In this document: in pieces, positions 45,771-57,934 of the stretch
Layout of the letters: each line of letters starts with the position of its first letter
How positions within the stretch are numbered: position 1 is the first letter of the stretch
Notes under the pieces: generated by a model
What the model saw: the letters and a program-made list of their open reading frames with translations, nothing else
What the model was told of the DNA's origin: nothing
Database searches by the model: none
Assembly (NCBI GenBank): GCA_030035585.1
Contig: CM057473.1
Span: 6,064,501-6,128,500, forward strand
Direction of reading: 5' to 3'
Source of the DNA: Dugong dugon
Taxonomy: Eukaryota > Chordata > Mammalia > Sirenia > Dugongidae
Length of the DNA stretch: 64,000 nt
Made by a program: the position numbers and the translations under genes

Positions 45771-48700
45771 GGATTTACATCTGGGTTCTCAATTCTGTTC
45801 CATTGGTCAATGTATCTGTCGTTGTACCAGTACTAGGCTGTTTTGACTACTGTAGCTGTATAGTAGGTTCTCAAGTCAGGTAGTGTGAGTCCTCCAATTT
45901 TATTCTTCTTCTTCAGTAGTGCTTTACTTATTGGGGGCTTTTTCCCTTTCCATATAAAGTGAGTGATTAGTTTTTCCATCTCTTTGAAGAATGTTGTTGG
46001 TATTTGGATCAGGATTGCATTGTATTTGTAAATTGCTTTGGGTAGAATTGCCATTTTCACAATGTTGAGTCTGCCTATCCATGAGCATGGTGTGTTTTTC
46101 CATTTATGTAGATCCCTTTGGGTTTCATGCAGTAGTGTTTTGTAGTTTTCTTTGTATAGGTCTTTTACATCCCTGGTCAGATTTATTCCTAGGTATTTTA
46201 TCTTTTTAGGGGCTATTGAAAATGGTATTGCTTTCCTGATTTCCTTTTCATCGTTCTCTTTATTGGTGTATAGGAATCCAACTGATTTTTGAATGTTTAT
46301 CTTGTATCCTGCTACTCTGCTGAATCTTTCTATTAGTTCCAGTAGATTTCTCGTAGAGTCTTTAGGGTTTTCTGTGTATAGTATCATATCATCTGCAAAC
46401 AGGGACAGTTTAACTTCTTCATTACCAATTTGGATGCGCTTTATTTCATTTTCTTGCCTTATTGCTCTAGCTAGAACTTCCAACACAATGTTAAATAGGA
46501 GTGGTGATAAAGGGCATCCTTGTCTTGTTCCTGTTTTCAAGGGGAATGTTTTCAGCCTCTCTCCATTAAGAATGATGTTGGCCGTTGGTTTTGCATACAT
46601 GCCCTTTATTATGTTGAGAAATTTCCCTTCTATACCTATTTTATTGAGAGTTTTTATCAGGAATGGGTGTTGGACTTTGTCAAATGCCTTTTCTGAGACG
46701 ATCATGTGATTCTTTTCTTTCCTTTTATTTATGTGGTGGATTACATTGATTGATTTCTAATGTTGAACCATCCTTGCATAACTGGTATGAATCCTACTTG
46801 GTCGTGGTGTATTATTTTTTGATATGATGCTGAATTCTATTAGCTAGAATTTTGTTGATAATGTTTGCAACTCTATTCATTAGAGATATTGGTCTGTAAT
46901 TTTCTTTTTTTGCAACGTCTTTGCCTGGTTTTGGTATCAGCATTATGCTGGCTTCATAGAATGAATTTGGAAGTGTTGCTTCCTCTTCTATGCTATGAAA
47001 TATCTTGAGTAGTACTGGTACAAGCTCTTCTGTAAATGTTTTGTTGAATTCTCCTGTGAAGCCATCTGGGCCAGGGCTTTTTCTGGTTGGGAGTTTTTTT
47101 TATTACCTTTTCAATCTCTTCTCTTGTTATGGGTCTGTTCAGATTTTCAACATCACTTCATTGTAGTTTGGGTAGGCCATGTGTTTCTAGAAATTTATCC
47201 ATTTCCTCTAGGATCTCAAATTTGTTGGAGTACAGTTTTTCATAATATTCTGTTATAATCCTTTTTATTTCAGTCGGGTCTGTTGTAATGTCCCCCATTT
47301 CATTTCTTATTTGGGTTATTTGCGTCCTCTCCTGTTTTTCTTTTGTCAGTCTGGCCAGTGGTTTGTCGATTTTGTTGATTCTTTCAAAGAACCAACTTTT
47401 GGTTTTGTTGATTCTTTCTATTGTTTTTCTGTTCTCTATTTCATTGATTTCTGCTCTGATCTTTACTATTCCCTTTCTTCCTGTGGTTGTGGGCTTTTTT
47501 TGCTGTTCTCTTTCTATTTGTTTGAGTTCTGTAGTTAATGTTTTGATTTTGTCCCTTTCTTCTTTTTTGATATGTGCATCTATTGCTATAAATTGTCCTC
47601 TGAGGACTGCCTTAGCTGTGTCCTAAAGGTTTTGGTATGATGTGTTTTCATTCTCATTTGATTCTAGGAATTTTTTGATTCCATCTCTGATATCTTCTGT
47701 TACCCAGTGATGTGTAAGCAGGGGATTATTCAGTTTCCATGTAATTGATGTTTTTTCCTTGCTCTTTCTGTTGTTAATTTCTACCTTGATGGCATTGTGG
47801 TCAGAGAAGATACTTTGAATTATCTCAACGTTTTGGATCTTGTTGAGGATTGCTCTGTGGCCTAAGATGTGGTCTATTCTGGAGAACGTTCCATGTGCAT
47901 TGGAAAAGAATGCGTGCCTTGCAGTGGTTGGATGGAGTGTTCTATATGTCTAAGAGGGCAAGTTGGCTGATTGTGCCCTTTAGGTCTTCTGTATCTTTGC
48001 TGAGTTTCTTTTTAGTTGTTCTGTCCTTTACTGAGAGTGGTGTGTTGAAGTCTCCTACTATTATTGTGGAACTGTCAATTTCTCTTTTCAGTGTTGTTAG
48101 AGTTTTTTTTATGTATTTTGGAGCCCTGTCATTGGGTGCACAGATGTTTATTATGGTTATGTCTTCATGACGGATTATCCCTTTAATCATTGTATAGTGT
48201 CCTTCTTTGTCTTTTATGTAGATTTTGTTTTAAAGTCTATTTTATCTGAGATTAGAATTGCCACTCCTGCTCTTTTTTGGTAGTTGTTAGCTTGATATAT
48301 TTTTTTCCAATCTTTGACTTTTAATAAATTTACATCTTTGTTTCTAAGGGGTGTCTCTAGGGTGTGTTTCTAAGGCATATTGATGGATCCTGTTTTCTTA
48401 TCCATTCTGTCACTCTCCATCTCTTTACGGGTGCATTGAGTCCATTTACATTCAGTGTAATTATTGATAGATGTGAGTTTGTTGCTGTCATTTTGTAGTT
48501 TTGTTTTTGTTTTTTTTGTGGTGCTGAAGTTTTCTTTGTTCTTCTTACTGTCTTGTGCTGAGTTACTTGGGTTTGTGGATTCTTGTTTCATTTCTTTTGT
48601 TTTTGTAGGTTTCATTTTTGCCGAGACTTTATGTTTTTTTCCTCTTTTTTTTTTTATGACTATGTTTGTTAACTTTCTTTGTGGTTACCATGAATTTTTC

Positions 48701-50645
48701 TCTTATCTTTCTAAGTTTGAAGCAGTCTACCATTACTTGGTATCACCTTGCCTTTCTCTCCATTAGAAAGTTCTATACCTATTCCGTTTATTCCCTCTTT
48801 TATTGTTTTGATGTTGTTGTCATTTATTGATTAACTGCTCTGATTCCCTGTTGTATTTCTTTTGGTTTTGGATAGTCCTCGAGAGTTCATTTCCTAGATT
48901 GGTATCTGGCTGGTACGATCCTAGATTCTGTCTGTGAGCTGAGGCTGTTTGTCCTCAGATTGAAGAACTCCCTTTAATAATTGTTGTAAGTTTGGTTTGA
49001 CTTTTACATATTCCCTTAATTTCTGTTTATCTGGAAATGACCCAATTTCACCATCAAATTTGAACAAGAGTTTTGCAGGATATATTATTCTTGCCTGGCC
49101 ATTTTTTTCATTCAAGATTTTATATATGTCATCCCATTGCCTTCTTGCCTGCATGGTTTCTGCCGAATAATCTGAGCTTAGTCTTATTGTTTCTTCTCTG
49201 TATGTGACTTCTTTTTTTTCATGAGCTGCTCTCAGGATTCTTTGTTTGTCTTTGGTTTGAGAGTGTGATTATGATATGCCTTGGTGATTTTCTTTTGGGG
49301 TCTCTCCTATATGGGGTTCATTGAGCTTCTTGGATGGCCAGCTTTTCATCTTTCATAATATTGGGGAAGTTTTCTGTCAGCAGTTCTTCAATGATCCTCT
49401 CTGTGTTTTCTGTTTTCTCCCCCTGTTCTGGAATTCCAACCACTTGTAAATTTTTGCTTTTGACTGTATCCCACATAACTCTCAGTTCTCTTCATTTTTC
49501 TTTGTTCTTTTTTCTGAGTTTTCCTGAAACAGAGTTGTATCCAAGTGTTTGTCTTCAATTCCACTGATCCTGTCTTCCACCATTTCAAATCTGCTTCTCA
49601 GCCCTTCTATGACACCGTCCATTTCTGAAATCTTGTTTTTTATCTTTTGGATTTCTAATTGTTGTCTTTGTATAATTTGTAGTTGTGAATTTATTTTGGC
49701 ATTTTGTTCCTGCATTATTTTCCTGAATTCTTCCAATTTTTTTGTCTGTATTTTCCATGAATTTGTCTATTTTTTCTTCGTATTTGTCAGCCTTTTGCCT
49801 CAGCTCTTGGAGAATTCTGAGTATTAGAGATTTGAATTCCCTATCAGGTAGTTCTAGTGCATTTTCTTCCACTGAAAAGTCATCTGGTGTTTTATTTTGG
49901 ATGCCTACTGGAACCATCCTGTCCTGTTTTTTAAATGTTTTGATATTGTCTGCTGTCTTTGGGCCATTCAGTAGTTATTTTTCTCGTTTATTGATTGTGG
50001 ATTTGTTTGTTTTGTCCCCTTTTTTTTTTTTTTTAATTTGACTATGTCTGAGCAGGTGGGCTGTGTGTTCTTTGCTCGTCTGTGGGCACAATACTTTTCG
50101 CCCCCTTCTCCAATTGGCAGGGTCAGTCGCTTAGATATGGTACAGCAGGGCATGTCTAGTTGAAGAGGAGTTACTGGGATGGATTGTTTGTGGCACTTAC
50201 TGCAGCCAGCAGATCGGGTTGGTAGTCAGTGCAGGGCAGATTCCAGTAGGCCAAGCCTGTGCTGCTTGGTGGTGTGATGTCAAGTGCATGGTGCAGGCAG
50301 GCAGGATGTAGTGGGGAGACTGTTATGCGTGGAGCGGTTGTTTTATCTCCCGCTGGACGCTCCATGAAGCTGCTTTCTTGTACCCCCTGTTTGCTGGTCT
50401 CTGATAGGAGTCCAATATGGCAGATCCGCGCTGTGTTAGCTGGTAGGGGACCTCTGCATGAATCTCTGCTGGCTCTCCGTTCTCTGTCAGTTTTCTCACT
50501 CCATTTGGTGCTTGGCTAAGTTCTTTATCTCTTCATTTAATGTTTTAGGGTTTCAGGATTGTTGTATTCTCTGTTTGGCTTAGTTTTTTGGATCTTTGCT
50601 GAGGAGGGAGGGTGTGGTGCTTCTGCCTAGAGCGCCATTTTGCCA
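45764..50645 (-). mobile_element. L1 LINE, 3'-truncated, with decayed ORFs
   Basis: Same family as the 14.5-23 kb L1, matching it from 17145 of that copy up to the 5' end near 50645 (5' start GGCAAAATGGCGCTCTAGGC). The last part of ORF2 and the 3'UTR are missing. ORF2 is broken: the largest piece is 290 codons at 45833-46705 with [10 protein letters not shown] and [13 protein letters not shown]1 is in pieces at 48921-49154 and 49482-49917. The 5'UTR is only about 0.7 kb and lacks the GC-rich tandem block. It is inactive. Confidence 0.92.
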
Positions 50646-53280
50646 GAACTCTCTAAAATTGCTGTTTTGTTACGTTGATTGAATATGAACATCCTCTGTT
50701 TATTTTCAAAAGTACTTAAGCATTTATTATTAATTTCTCTTAAATTACTCTAAATTATATTGCTTTTTGTTAGTATTTTATTTACAAGTGGATTAGAAAT
50801 CACTGAACAAAAACAAGTTTCCAGCCCCCATTTAAAACTGTAAAATCTCAGGATTATAATGCCTTTTGAATAGACTATTCCCAAAGGCAAATAGCAAATT
50901 CCAGAAAAATTCGGAAGTATGGCCTTGAAACTGTGTTGTATAGTTTTATATAACATGTCATGCTAGTCTACCAGACTGAAGGGACCTTGATGACAGAGAT
51001 AATGTCTATCCCTCAATTATTGGCTCTCAATGGACTTTGAATGATATTTTTAAAAAGATGAATACAAACATTTTTAGCATTGATTTATTATTTTTACTGC
51101 TTGACAATTGAAAATATCACTTCGTAAACAACGAGATTTTGCTGTGTGATTCATTAGGAAATGGAAATAAAAGGGCCTGGTATCTTGTCAGTCAGAGAAT
51201 GGGGCAGGAAGTGTGACGTAGCAGGAGGCCCTGCCGTATTTCGTAGTGATTACTGGATTTTGGGTCTTGAAAAGAGTCACATTCATCTTATGAATGAGAA
51301 AGAAATTATGTCGGTCTCTTAAGTAAATGCATAAAACAGATTCAGCTGTGTCTGGGTGGAGGAAAATCAATTTCACTTTAATTAGATAACTTAGTACTCA
51401 AATCCCAAAGGACTCTGAATATCAGGATGTCTTCTTCAAACACCACACGTAGTAAGGGTTTATAAAGTTATTTAGGAAAAAAATCACTCCCATTTCTCAT
51501 TAAACCCAAAAAAACTGAACTTAGGAAAAAACTGAACTTCTCCTTCTTCTCTTTCTCCTTCTCCTCCTCTTCCTCCTCCTGCTCCTTTTCCTCCTCTTCC
51601 ATCTTCTTCTTCTCTTTCCTCTTCTTCTTCTTCCACTTTATGCTTATCGCTTTCCAAGAGTGAGGCCTTCAAAAATCTTCAAGCACTCTCTGAAGCTTTT
51701 TAAACCACCAGTAACCTTAGGCTGAAGCTAGAAATCTACAAGTACTTACTTCTGAATCTCTGAAATTCTTTCTCTTCTTAGAACACATTTTCTGTTCCAT
51801 AATTTGTAGATCATCTCTTTCCAGAGGTTCCGAAGAAATAGAACTATTTTAGTTTATTTTAAAATGATTTCCTTAAAATAAAAGTCAGGCTCTTGTTTCT
51901 ACTTGTTGATTTCATTGTGTTTTGTGTCCGTTTAGTCAGTTTTGTTTAGCATGAAAATGCATTGGTCCTGCTTTCCTTAAAGAAAACCACTTAGCTGCTA
52001 GGTATACAGTTTCTGGACACTATTCAAGCCATGTGCTCCAGATATTGAATCCCTACTATAGCTAGACTCTTAATTATCTCTCCTATTTCTCCTGTTTCTC
52101 CTCTTCATCTCTATCTAAACTTGAAACCCCAGGGAAGATATTTTTTTAAAGAGTCCAAACAATGATTATCTTCTTCCCATCCTTTGTGAGATAAAGGAAA
52201 GAGTACAACTTAAGAAACGTGCTGAAACAAGATTTTTCTTCTTCACTAGAAGTTATCTCAACTATTATCTTCTGCGCTAATAGTTATGTCAAAGAAGTAG
52301 AATTTGAACTTGACCTATGGTCACAATATAGTCCTTGCCATGCAGACATGCATTTCAACATCCTATCAGAGTCAGAATTTTGGAGAATTTGAGAGTTAAT
52401 TTGATAGCAATAACTCAATCTGCAGTTACCTCATAGACTTATTCGTTTATGCATTGATTTATCTACCTAGCCATTGATTAATCTATTCAAAATTAATAAT
52501 TTTAATAATTAATCATTTTAATAATTAATAATAAAATTCTGTGTAAGGAACTTATGAGCATGAACAGAATGGAATGACATAGAATGGAATGGAAAGAACG
52601 GAATTTGGAGTAAGTTAAACCTGAATGTGAATCTCAATTCCATCACTTATGAGATATGTGACCTTACGTAAGTTGCTAACTTGTGCTGGCCTCTGCTTCC
52701 ACATATGGAAAATGAGAATGAGGATGACATACATTTTGCAGGAGAGTTAAATGAGATTGCATACATAAAAAAACTGGCATAGGGTTTTAAAATATCTATT
52801 AGCCTTGGCACTTTCTTTCCCTTCTAGCTAACTTCTGTATTGCTTCATTTTTCTGTGTTTAAATCTCTCTTTATTCAGGAAGTATTCCTTTGCCCAGGAA
52901 GCCTTTTTGGACCAAACTTTCTCAATTTCTTATTGTTTTTGTCTACGCTTCGTCCCGTATGAGCTTGCTCTTGATGGTTAGTCGTCCTGAACTTGTATTT
53001 TTATGGTCTTGTATCCCTGTATTCTCTTTTCCTATGACATGTAAATTTAGAAATTAAAATGAAGTAGTTTTATGGGCCAGCTCTCCGAGAAGTAAGAAGC
53101 TGATGAATACATCTGAACCAAGAGGGTTTTGTCGAAGAAAAGTTAGGAAAAATTTCATGAAGATGCACTACTAGGGGTGGGTCTTGAAGTTCAACTCTGG
53201 ATTTCAGCTGAATCAAAAGAGGGGGCAGATATTCAGGGAAGATCTAAGGATTTGTAAAAAGGTTGGAAAGTTTAGAGAGG
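50646..53280. other. Gene-free stretch with simple repeats
   Basis: Contains the pyrimidine tract at 51538-51640, an AT repeat at about 52490-52545 and a GGAAT-like run at 52565-52605. No supported gene. Confidence 0.5.
51538..51640. repeat. CTT/CTC pyrimidine tract, about 100 bp
   Basis: Almost pure C/T on the plus strand (TTCTCC, CTCCTC and CTTCTT units), purine-rich on the minus. A 62-residue Glu-rich minus-strand frame there is an artefact. Confidence 0.9.
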
Positions 53281-53395
53281 TGGTGGTGGTTCAGTGGTAG
53301 AATTCTCCCCTTCCATGTGGGAGACCCAGGTTAGATTCGTGGCCAATGCACCTTATGGGCAGCTACCACAATCTATATATGCAGGCAATGGGTCT
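53281..53395 (+). repeat. tRNA-Gly-headed SINE, truncated
   Basis: Begins TGGTGGTTCAGTGGTAGAATTCTC..., which is tRNA-Gly-like with A and B box regions, then 'ggccaatgcaccttatgg'. The tail is missing. Same family as 1764 and 35614. Confidence 0.8.
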
Positions 53396-54816
53396 TTCAG
53401 TTCATACTCTGGTGTTTGTTTTACTATTGTATGTAGTATTGATATTCCTCAATTTCTTAAAAAGAAAGATGAGATTTGTTTTTAATATCACACTTTTCCT
53501 CTGACATGACCAGATAGTAAATTTTTTTTTTTTCTTAAATAAAAACTCGGCCTATGAATATAGAGAGCACAGAGTATCTTATCAGTTCCAGGATCCACTT
53601 CTAAGCTATTAATGTTACTCTAGTTTTGTTTTTTCTTTTTCTTCCTTTCAGAGAGACAAATTTATTAGCATTTCTGAGTTAATCATTAGCATTTGTATAA
53701 TGTGAGCAAATAACTCTAATGAAAACTGTTAACCTAATTAGAAATGGTTGGGAGGAATGTTAATTGTTGACTTATCCTCAAGTTATTTTAATGATTTTCG
53801 CAAGACATAGGAAGCTGGCCTGGGAAAGCAAGAATGGTGAACATCAGCAAGTCTTTCTGTATCAGAATCAACTTTTAATGGAAAGAGAGAAATATTTCTC
53901 ATTCTGTGGAGGAGTTAAAGGCTTATAAAAAAATCTCCTGTCTTGGGGGTGGCACATACATTTTAGGAAATTTAATAGGTGCTTATTTATGAAGCATAGC
54001 TTGTTTTGTTTTAGTGAATCAGAGCAATGGCTCAGGTATTGCACAAGGACACTTCATGAGATGCATGCCACACTTGGACTCTGCCTGGGGGAGAGAATCA
54101 TATAAAACAAAGTCACCAAGTTCTCTGAAGCAGCATGCTTTGGAATAAAACAAGTTAATTTTCAGGTAGTGAAGGAGCTCACTTTTCAATGACAGTTGTG
54201 AATGCCATTTCCCTTAGTTAAACCAAATAAAATATCAGATTCAAAAGAAGAGTAATGAGCACAAACCATATAAGAAACTTTTTCTTTTATTTTTTCCATT
54301 AATCTAAGTATGGTTTATCCAAGTCCTTTTGTTTTTCTTGGACTAGAAAGTGAAACATATTTCAAATGTAAAAAGATCACTGTTGAGCACTATTTAATGC
54401 AAATATTCGTAGGTGAGGTAAATAAAGCTTTATTCGACCTTTATGTCTTAGTATACATAAACCTAATAGAACTTTTCTGAGACAAACTGAAGTTGAATCT
54501 TCTCTCTGGTTGCTTTTATCTTTGCAGAGTTATTTAAAATGAGACTTAACATAAGGAGGCCATGGCTCCAACTTCAATTTTTCTTCTATGTTACCGAGAA
54601 TGAGACAGGAAGTATTAACCCTGTCTGAAAGAGTGTCATCCGGTACGGGTTGACCAGATGTTTAAAGACCCATGTAACTCAAATATTTAAAGTTAGTGAT
54701 TTCAGAAAAATTTTGCCATTACCAAAATATTATTTTAGGTATAAATTAATGATTGCACCTAAGAACTTGCCCATCATAAAAGATAAATAAAGAAAAGTTG
54801 ATTTAGGGTATGTTGT
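53396..54816. other. Gene-free stretch, nothing recognised
   Basis: Has a poly-T at about 53522-53533. No supported gene. Confidence 0.5.
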
Positions 54817-55245
54817 GTGCCATTGTGTCAATTACGACTGATAGCGACTGTATAGGACAGAGTAGAACTGCCTCATAAGGTTTCCTAGGCTGTAATCTTT
54901 AAGGCAAAGGAGTCTTGGTGATGCAGTGGTTAAGTGCTTGGTTGCTAACTGAAAGGTTGACGATTTGAGCCCATCAGCTGCTCTGCAGAAGAAAGATGTG
55001 GCAGTCTGCTTCCATAAAGGTTACAACCTTGGAAACCATACAGGGCAGTTTTACTCTGTCAAACAGGGTCACTACAAGTCAGAATTGACTTGAAGGCAAA
55101 TTTTTTTTTTTTTTTAATATTTAAGGGAGCAGATCTCCAGGTATTTTCTCCTGAAGAGCAGAGTGGCTGCTGGGTTGGAACTGCCGACCCTTCAGTTAGC
55201 AGCTAGTGGCCCAGCGCTTGACCATTGTGCCATCAAGGCTCCTCT
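54817..55245 (-). repeat. Outer SINE (minus), split by an inner SINE
   Basis: 54817-54905 carries the tail side ('atagcgactgtataggacag'), and 55128-55245 carries the head ('ggctgctgggttggaactgc', 'tgtgccatcaaggctcc'). A plus-strand SINE occupies the middle. Confidence 0.85.
54908..55112 (+). repeat. Inner SINE (plus), inserted in another SINE
   Basis: 'ggagtcttggtgatgcagtg', 'agaaagatgtggcagtctgc', then a T-rich tail. Imperfect target duplication (AATCTTTAAGGCA / AATATTTAAGGGA). Confidence 0.85.
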
Positions 55246-55257
55246 TTAGGGCACAGA

Positions 55258-55452
55258 AAAACCAAGCCCATTGCTGTCAAGTCAGTTCGACCAGTGGTTA
55301 AGCGCTTGCCTACTAACCAAAAGGTTGGCAATTAGAACTCACTAGCTGCTCCTCAGGAGAAAGATGTAGCAGTCTGCTTCCGTAAAGATTACAGCCTTGG
55401 AAGCCCTATGGGGCGGTTCTACCCTGTCCTATATGGTTGCTGTGAGTCAGAT
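55258..55452. repeat. Two joined SINE pieces, head-to-head
   Basis: A minus tail piece (55258-55291, 'accaagcccattgctgtcaa') runs straight into a plus SINE (55292-55452, 'agtggttaagcgcttgccta' to 'tgctgtgagtcag'). Confidence 0.8.
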
Positions 55453-55726
55453 TTAGGGTATACACATAGAATAATGCCCTCTATAAGACTAGTTTATCAG
55501 AAAAATATAGAGACCCTCGATTCTAGCAAATGCTTCTATTCAGTCTCACTAAAAGCGTAATGGTTATTGTTTCCAAAGTAAAACAAGTCTAAGGAAGCCT
55601 TGCTTTAAGGAAGTCTATTGGCATGAACACTGAGGAGATTTTTAGCCTTTCATTCTGATCATGAGATCAGGATGTGAGAAAGCCAGAAAAGACAGCCTGA
55701 GTGCTTTGACAATGAATTCACAATTA

Positions 55727-55893
55727 AACCAAAAAGCAAACTCATTGCCGTCAAGTTGACTCCCACTCATAGGGACCCTATAAGGCAGAGTAGAACTGGA
55801 ATGTGGTTTCCAAGGAGCAGCTGGTGGATTCGAGCTTCTGACCTCTTGGTTAACAACCCAAGCTCTTAGCCACTGCCCCCCCCAGGGCTCCAA
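55727..55893 (-). repeat. tRNA-derived afrotherian-type SINE
   Basis: 'aactcattgccgtcaagttg', 'ggagcagctggtggattcga', ending 'cccccagggctcc'. Contains a C8 run. Confidence 0.9.
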
Positions 55894-56400
55894 TTCACAA
55901 ATGAGTTTAGCTAAATTAATGTATATTAAGAATTAAATGGATTAATATAAACAGAAAAAGAATGAAAAGTTCAACTGCCAGATCGTTGAGATTTCTCAAC
56001 GTGGTGAGTATTTGGAGAAGTCCATTAAAATGTGCTTGTGAAGAAGAGAACAGACAATTGGAAACTGTAACCATGGGTGCTCCTGATAACTAATTGAAGT
56101 GAAGAAGAAGTTCATGTGATTTCATTTGGTAGGACAAGGACTCACGGTACACATGAATAATGAGGAGGGAAGATATTTGAACATGTGATGACTTAAAGCT
56201 TTGAAGGTCAAACCACAGTAATTCTTGGGGAAATAAACTGAGTAGCTCCCTCTTATGTGCACCAGAGTGATTAAAGTACAATTAAGAATGTGAAGACTTG
56301 ATAATTTAAACTTCAGCAATAAACTGTGAGGTGTCCTTGTATAAAAAGATGAGCAAGGAGGAGGAAGCATCTGGACAGTGGACACACCCAGGTCTAAGAG
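55894..56400. other. Upstream flank of KRTAP copy 4, no gene
   Basis: No recognised repeat or coding frame. The promoter begins near 56390. Confidence 0.5.
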
Positions 56401-56409
56401 TATATAAAA
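56401..56409 (+). promoter_or_regulatory. TATA box of KRTAP13-like copy 4
   Basis: TATATAAAA, 87 bases upstream of the start codon. Two in-frame ATGs at 56422-56427 lie near or above the likely transcription start, so they need not be used. Confidence 0.8.
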
Positions 56410-56487
56410 CTTGGAGTCCAGATGATGACATTGAAACTCAGAGCACCCTCTTACTGTAACTCAGCTGAACTCACGTCTCCTGTCACC

Positions 56488-57087
56488 ATGTCCTACAACT
56501 GCTGCTCTGGAAACTTCTCCTCCCGCTCCCTGCGGGGTTCCCTGGGCTACCCAGGCTCCTCCTGTGGCTCTTCCTCCCCCAGCCACCTGGTCTACAGCAC
56601 TGGTCTCTGCTTTCCCAGCACCATCCAGCTGGGCTCCTCTGTTTACAGGGGCTGTCAGGAGACCTGCTGTGAGCCCAGCAGTTACTCCTGCATGGTGTCC
56701 AGCCCCTGCCAGATGTCACGCTACCACCCGAGGACCTCCGGGCTCTGCAGTCCCTGCCAGAAGACTTACACTGGGTCTCTGAGCTTCAGTACTAGAAGTA
56801 GCTGCTCCCTGGGCTGCGGAACCAGAAGGTGCTACTCAGTGAGCTGTGGATCCGGTGGCTTCAGACCCCTGAGTTATGGCATCTGTGGTTTCCCTTCCCT
56901 GGGCTATGGATCCAGAAGCTGCTACTCACAGGGCTGTGGATCCAGTGGCTTCAGGTCTTTGGGATATGGAGTCCGTGGCTTCTCTTCCCTGGGCCATAGA
57001 TCCAGATTCTACTGCCCAACCAACCTTGCTTCTAGGACCTGCCAGTCTTCTTGTTACAGACCAGCCTGTGGATCTGGCTTCTACTGA
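56488..57087 (+). CDS. KRTAP13: KRTAP13-like keratin-associated protein, copy 4 (best preserved)
   Basis: Single-exon gene for a 199-residue hair-matrix protein of the PMG/KRTAP13 family; by family it crosslinks hair keratins by disulphides. Starts MSYNCCSGNFSSRSLRGSLG in context CACCATGTCC. The N-terminal half has LGSSVYRGCQETCCEPSSYS and CSPCQKTYTGSLSF. The C-terminal half has at least five units of about 10 residues with the pattern SLGYGSRSCYS / GSSGFRSLGYG. It ends RPACGSGFY-stop, the ancestral end. It is longer than human KRTAP13-1 (172 residues from memory), which fits extra tyrosine/glycine repeat units. TATA box and AATAAA are in place. Other PMG members such as KRTAP15 or KRTAP26 do not start this way. 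Confidence 0.93.
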   Translation: MSYNCCSGNFSSRSLRGSLGYPGSSCGSSSPSHLVYSTGLCFPSTIQLGSSVYRGCQETCCEPSSYSCMVSSPCQMSRYHPRTSGLCSPCQKTYTGSLSFSTRSSCSLGCGTRRCYSVSCGSGGFRPLSYGICGFPSLGYGSRSCYSQGCGSSGFRSLGYGVRGFSSLGHRSRFYCPTNLASRTCQSSCYRPACGSGFY

Positions 57088-57370
57088 TTAGCTTGTTGAG
57101 TCTCCAGACCTTTTGAGCTGAATGTTCCAGTCTCTGCTCAGAGCTTCTCTCACAGGCTTTCTCAATAATGTTTGCTAACACCTCTCAATACCAGCTCCTT
57201 ACCTTTTCATTAATGACGAGAACCAGCTGACAGACTTCTTCTGACAGATTGTGAAATTAATCAATGACAAAAATACAAAGTTTAATGTCTGTAATATTGA
57301 AACGAATGATTCAGATTCATGTCATAAGCCTGTCTTACAAAAGGGATAGAAGTTCACTTATGATTGACCT

Positions 57371-57376
57371 AATAAA
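57371..57376 (+). promoter_or_regulatory. Polyadenylation signal of KRTAP13-like copy 4
   Basis: AATAAA in CTAATAAACTCA, 284 bases past the stop, in a block similar to the signals of copies 1 and 2. Confidence 0.6.
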
Positions 57377-57639
57377 CTCACACACTCTGGCATCCAGCAT
57401 GTTATCATTGTTCTTTATTGATTTTCAAAGTTTGATTTTGAGCTGTCTTTGGAGCGCTCTTTCAAGTACCTTTCCTGGGAAATGGATTCAGAGCTTGGGT
57501 GGCTTCAGGTCTGGTATATGGAAGACTCTGGGCACTCTACTGCCTAAGCCGTAACGACTACCTGTCTTTGCCACCAAAGCTGGTAGGATTTTAACAGTGT
57601 TATTGGGAATATGCCCATAATGAGGTCAACATGCTCATG

Positions 57640-57895
57640 TTTTCAATAAAGAAACTCTATGCTGATAATCATATTTGGTTTTAAGTTTACATATTCAAAA
57701 CAGTATTGATGAGTTGGCATTTGTACAGAAGATCTGATTTTTATGACATATTTATATGTGATATTTAAAAAGCATATAAAAGTATATAAAATGTTTGAAG
57801 GAACTTGATACATTGGCATAAAAAAAGAGAAAATATCATGTGGTGGGGATTGAGGTTAGTATGGTCATCTTCAAATATATGGGAAAGGGATTATT

Positions 57896-57934
<39 letters not shown>

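Noticed and set aside
52557..52605. GGAAT-like satellite run
   Set aside because: Only a few irregular units; too short to call a satellite.
53281..53352. Possible functional tRNA-Gly gene
   Set aside because: It resembles tRNA-Gly, but the stems are mismatched, the T-arm is altered and SINE body sequence follows. It is a SINE head.
56422..56487. Upstream in-frame ATGs giving a 22-residue extension of KRTAP copy 4
   Set aside because: They fall only about 20 bases after the TATA box, so probably above the transcription start; the paralogue has GTG there. MSYNCC is the family start.
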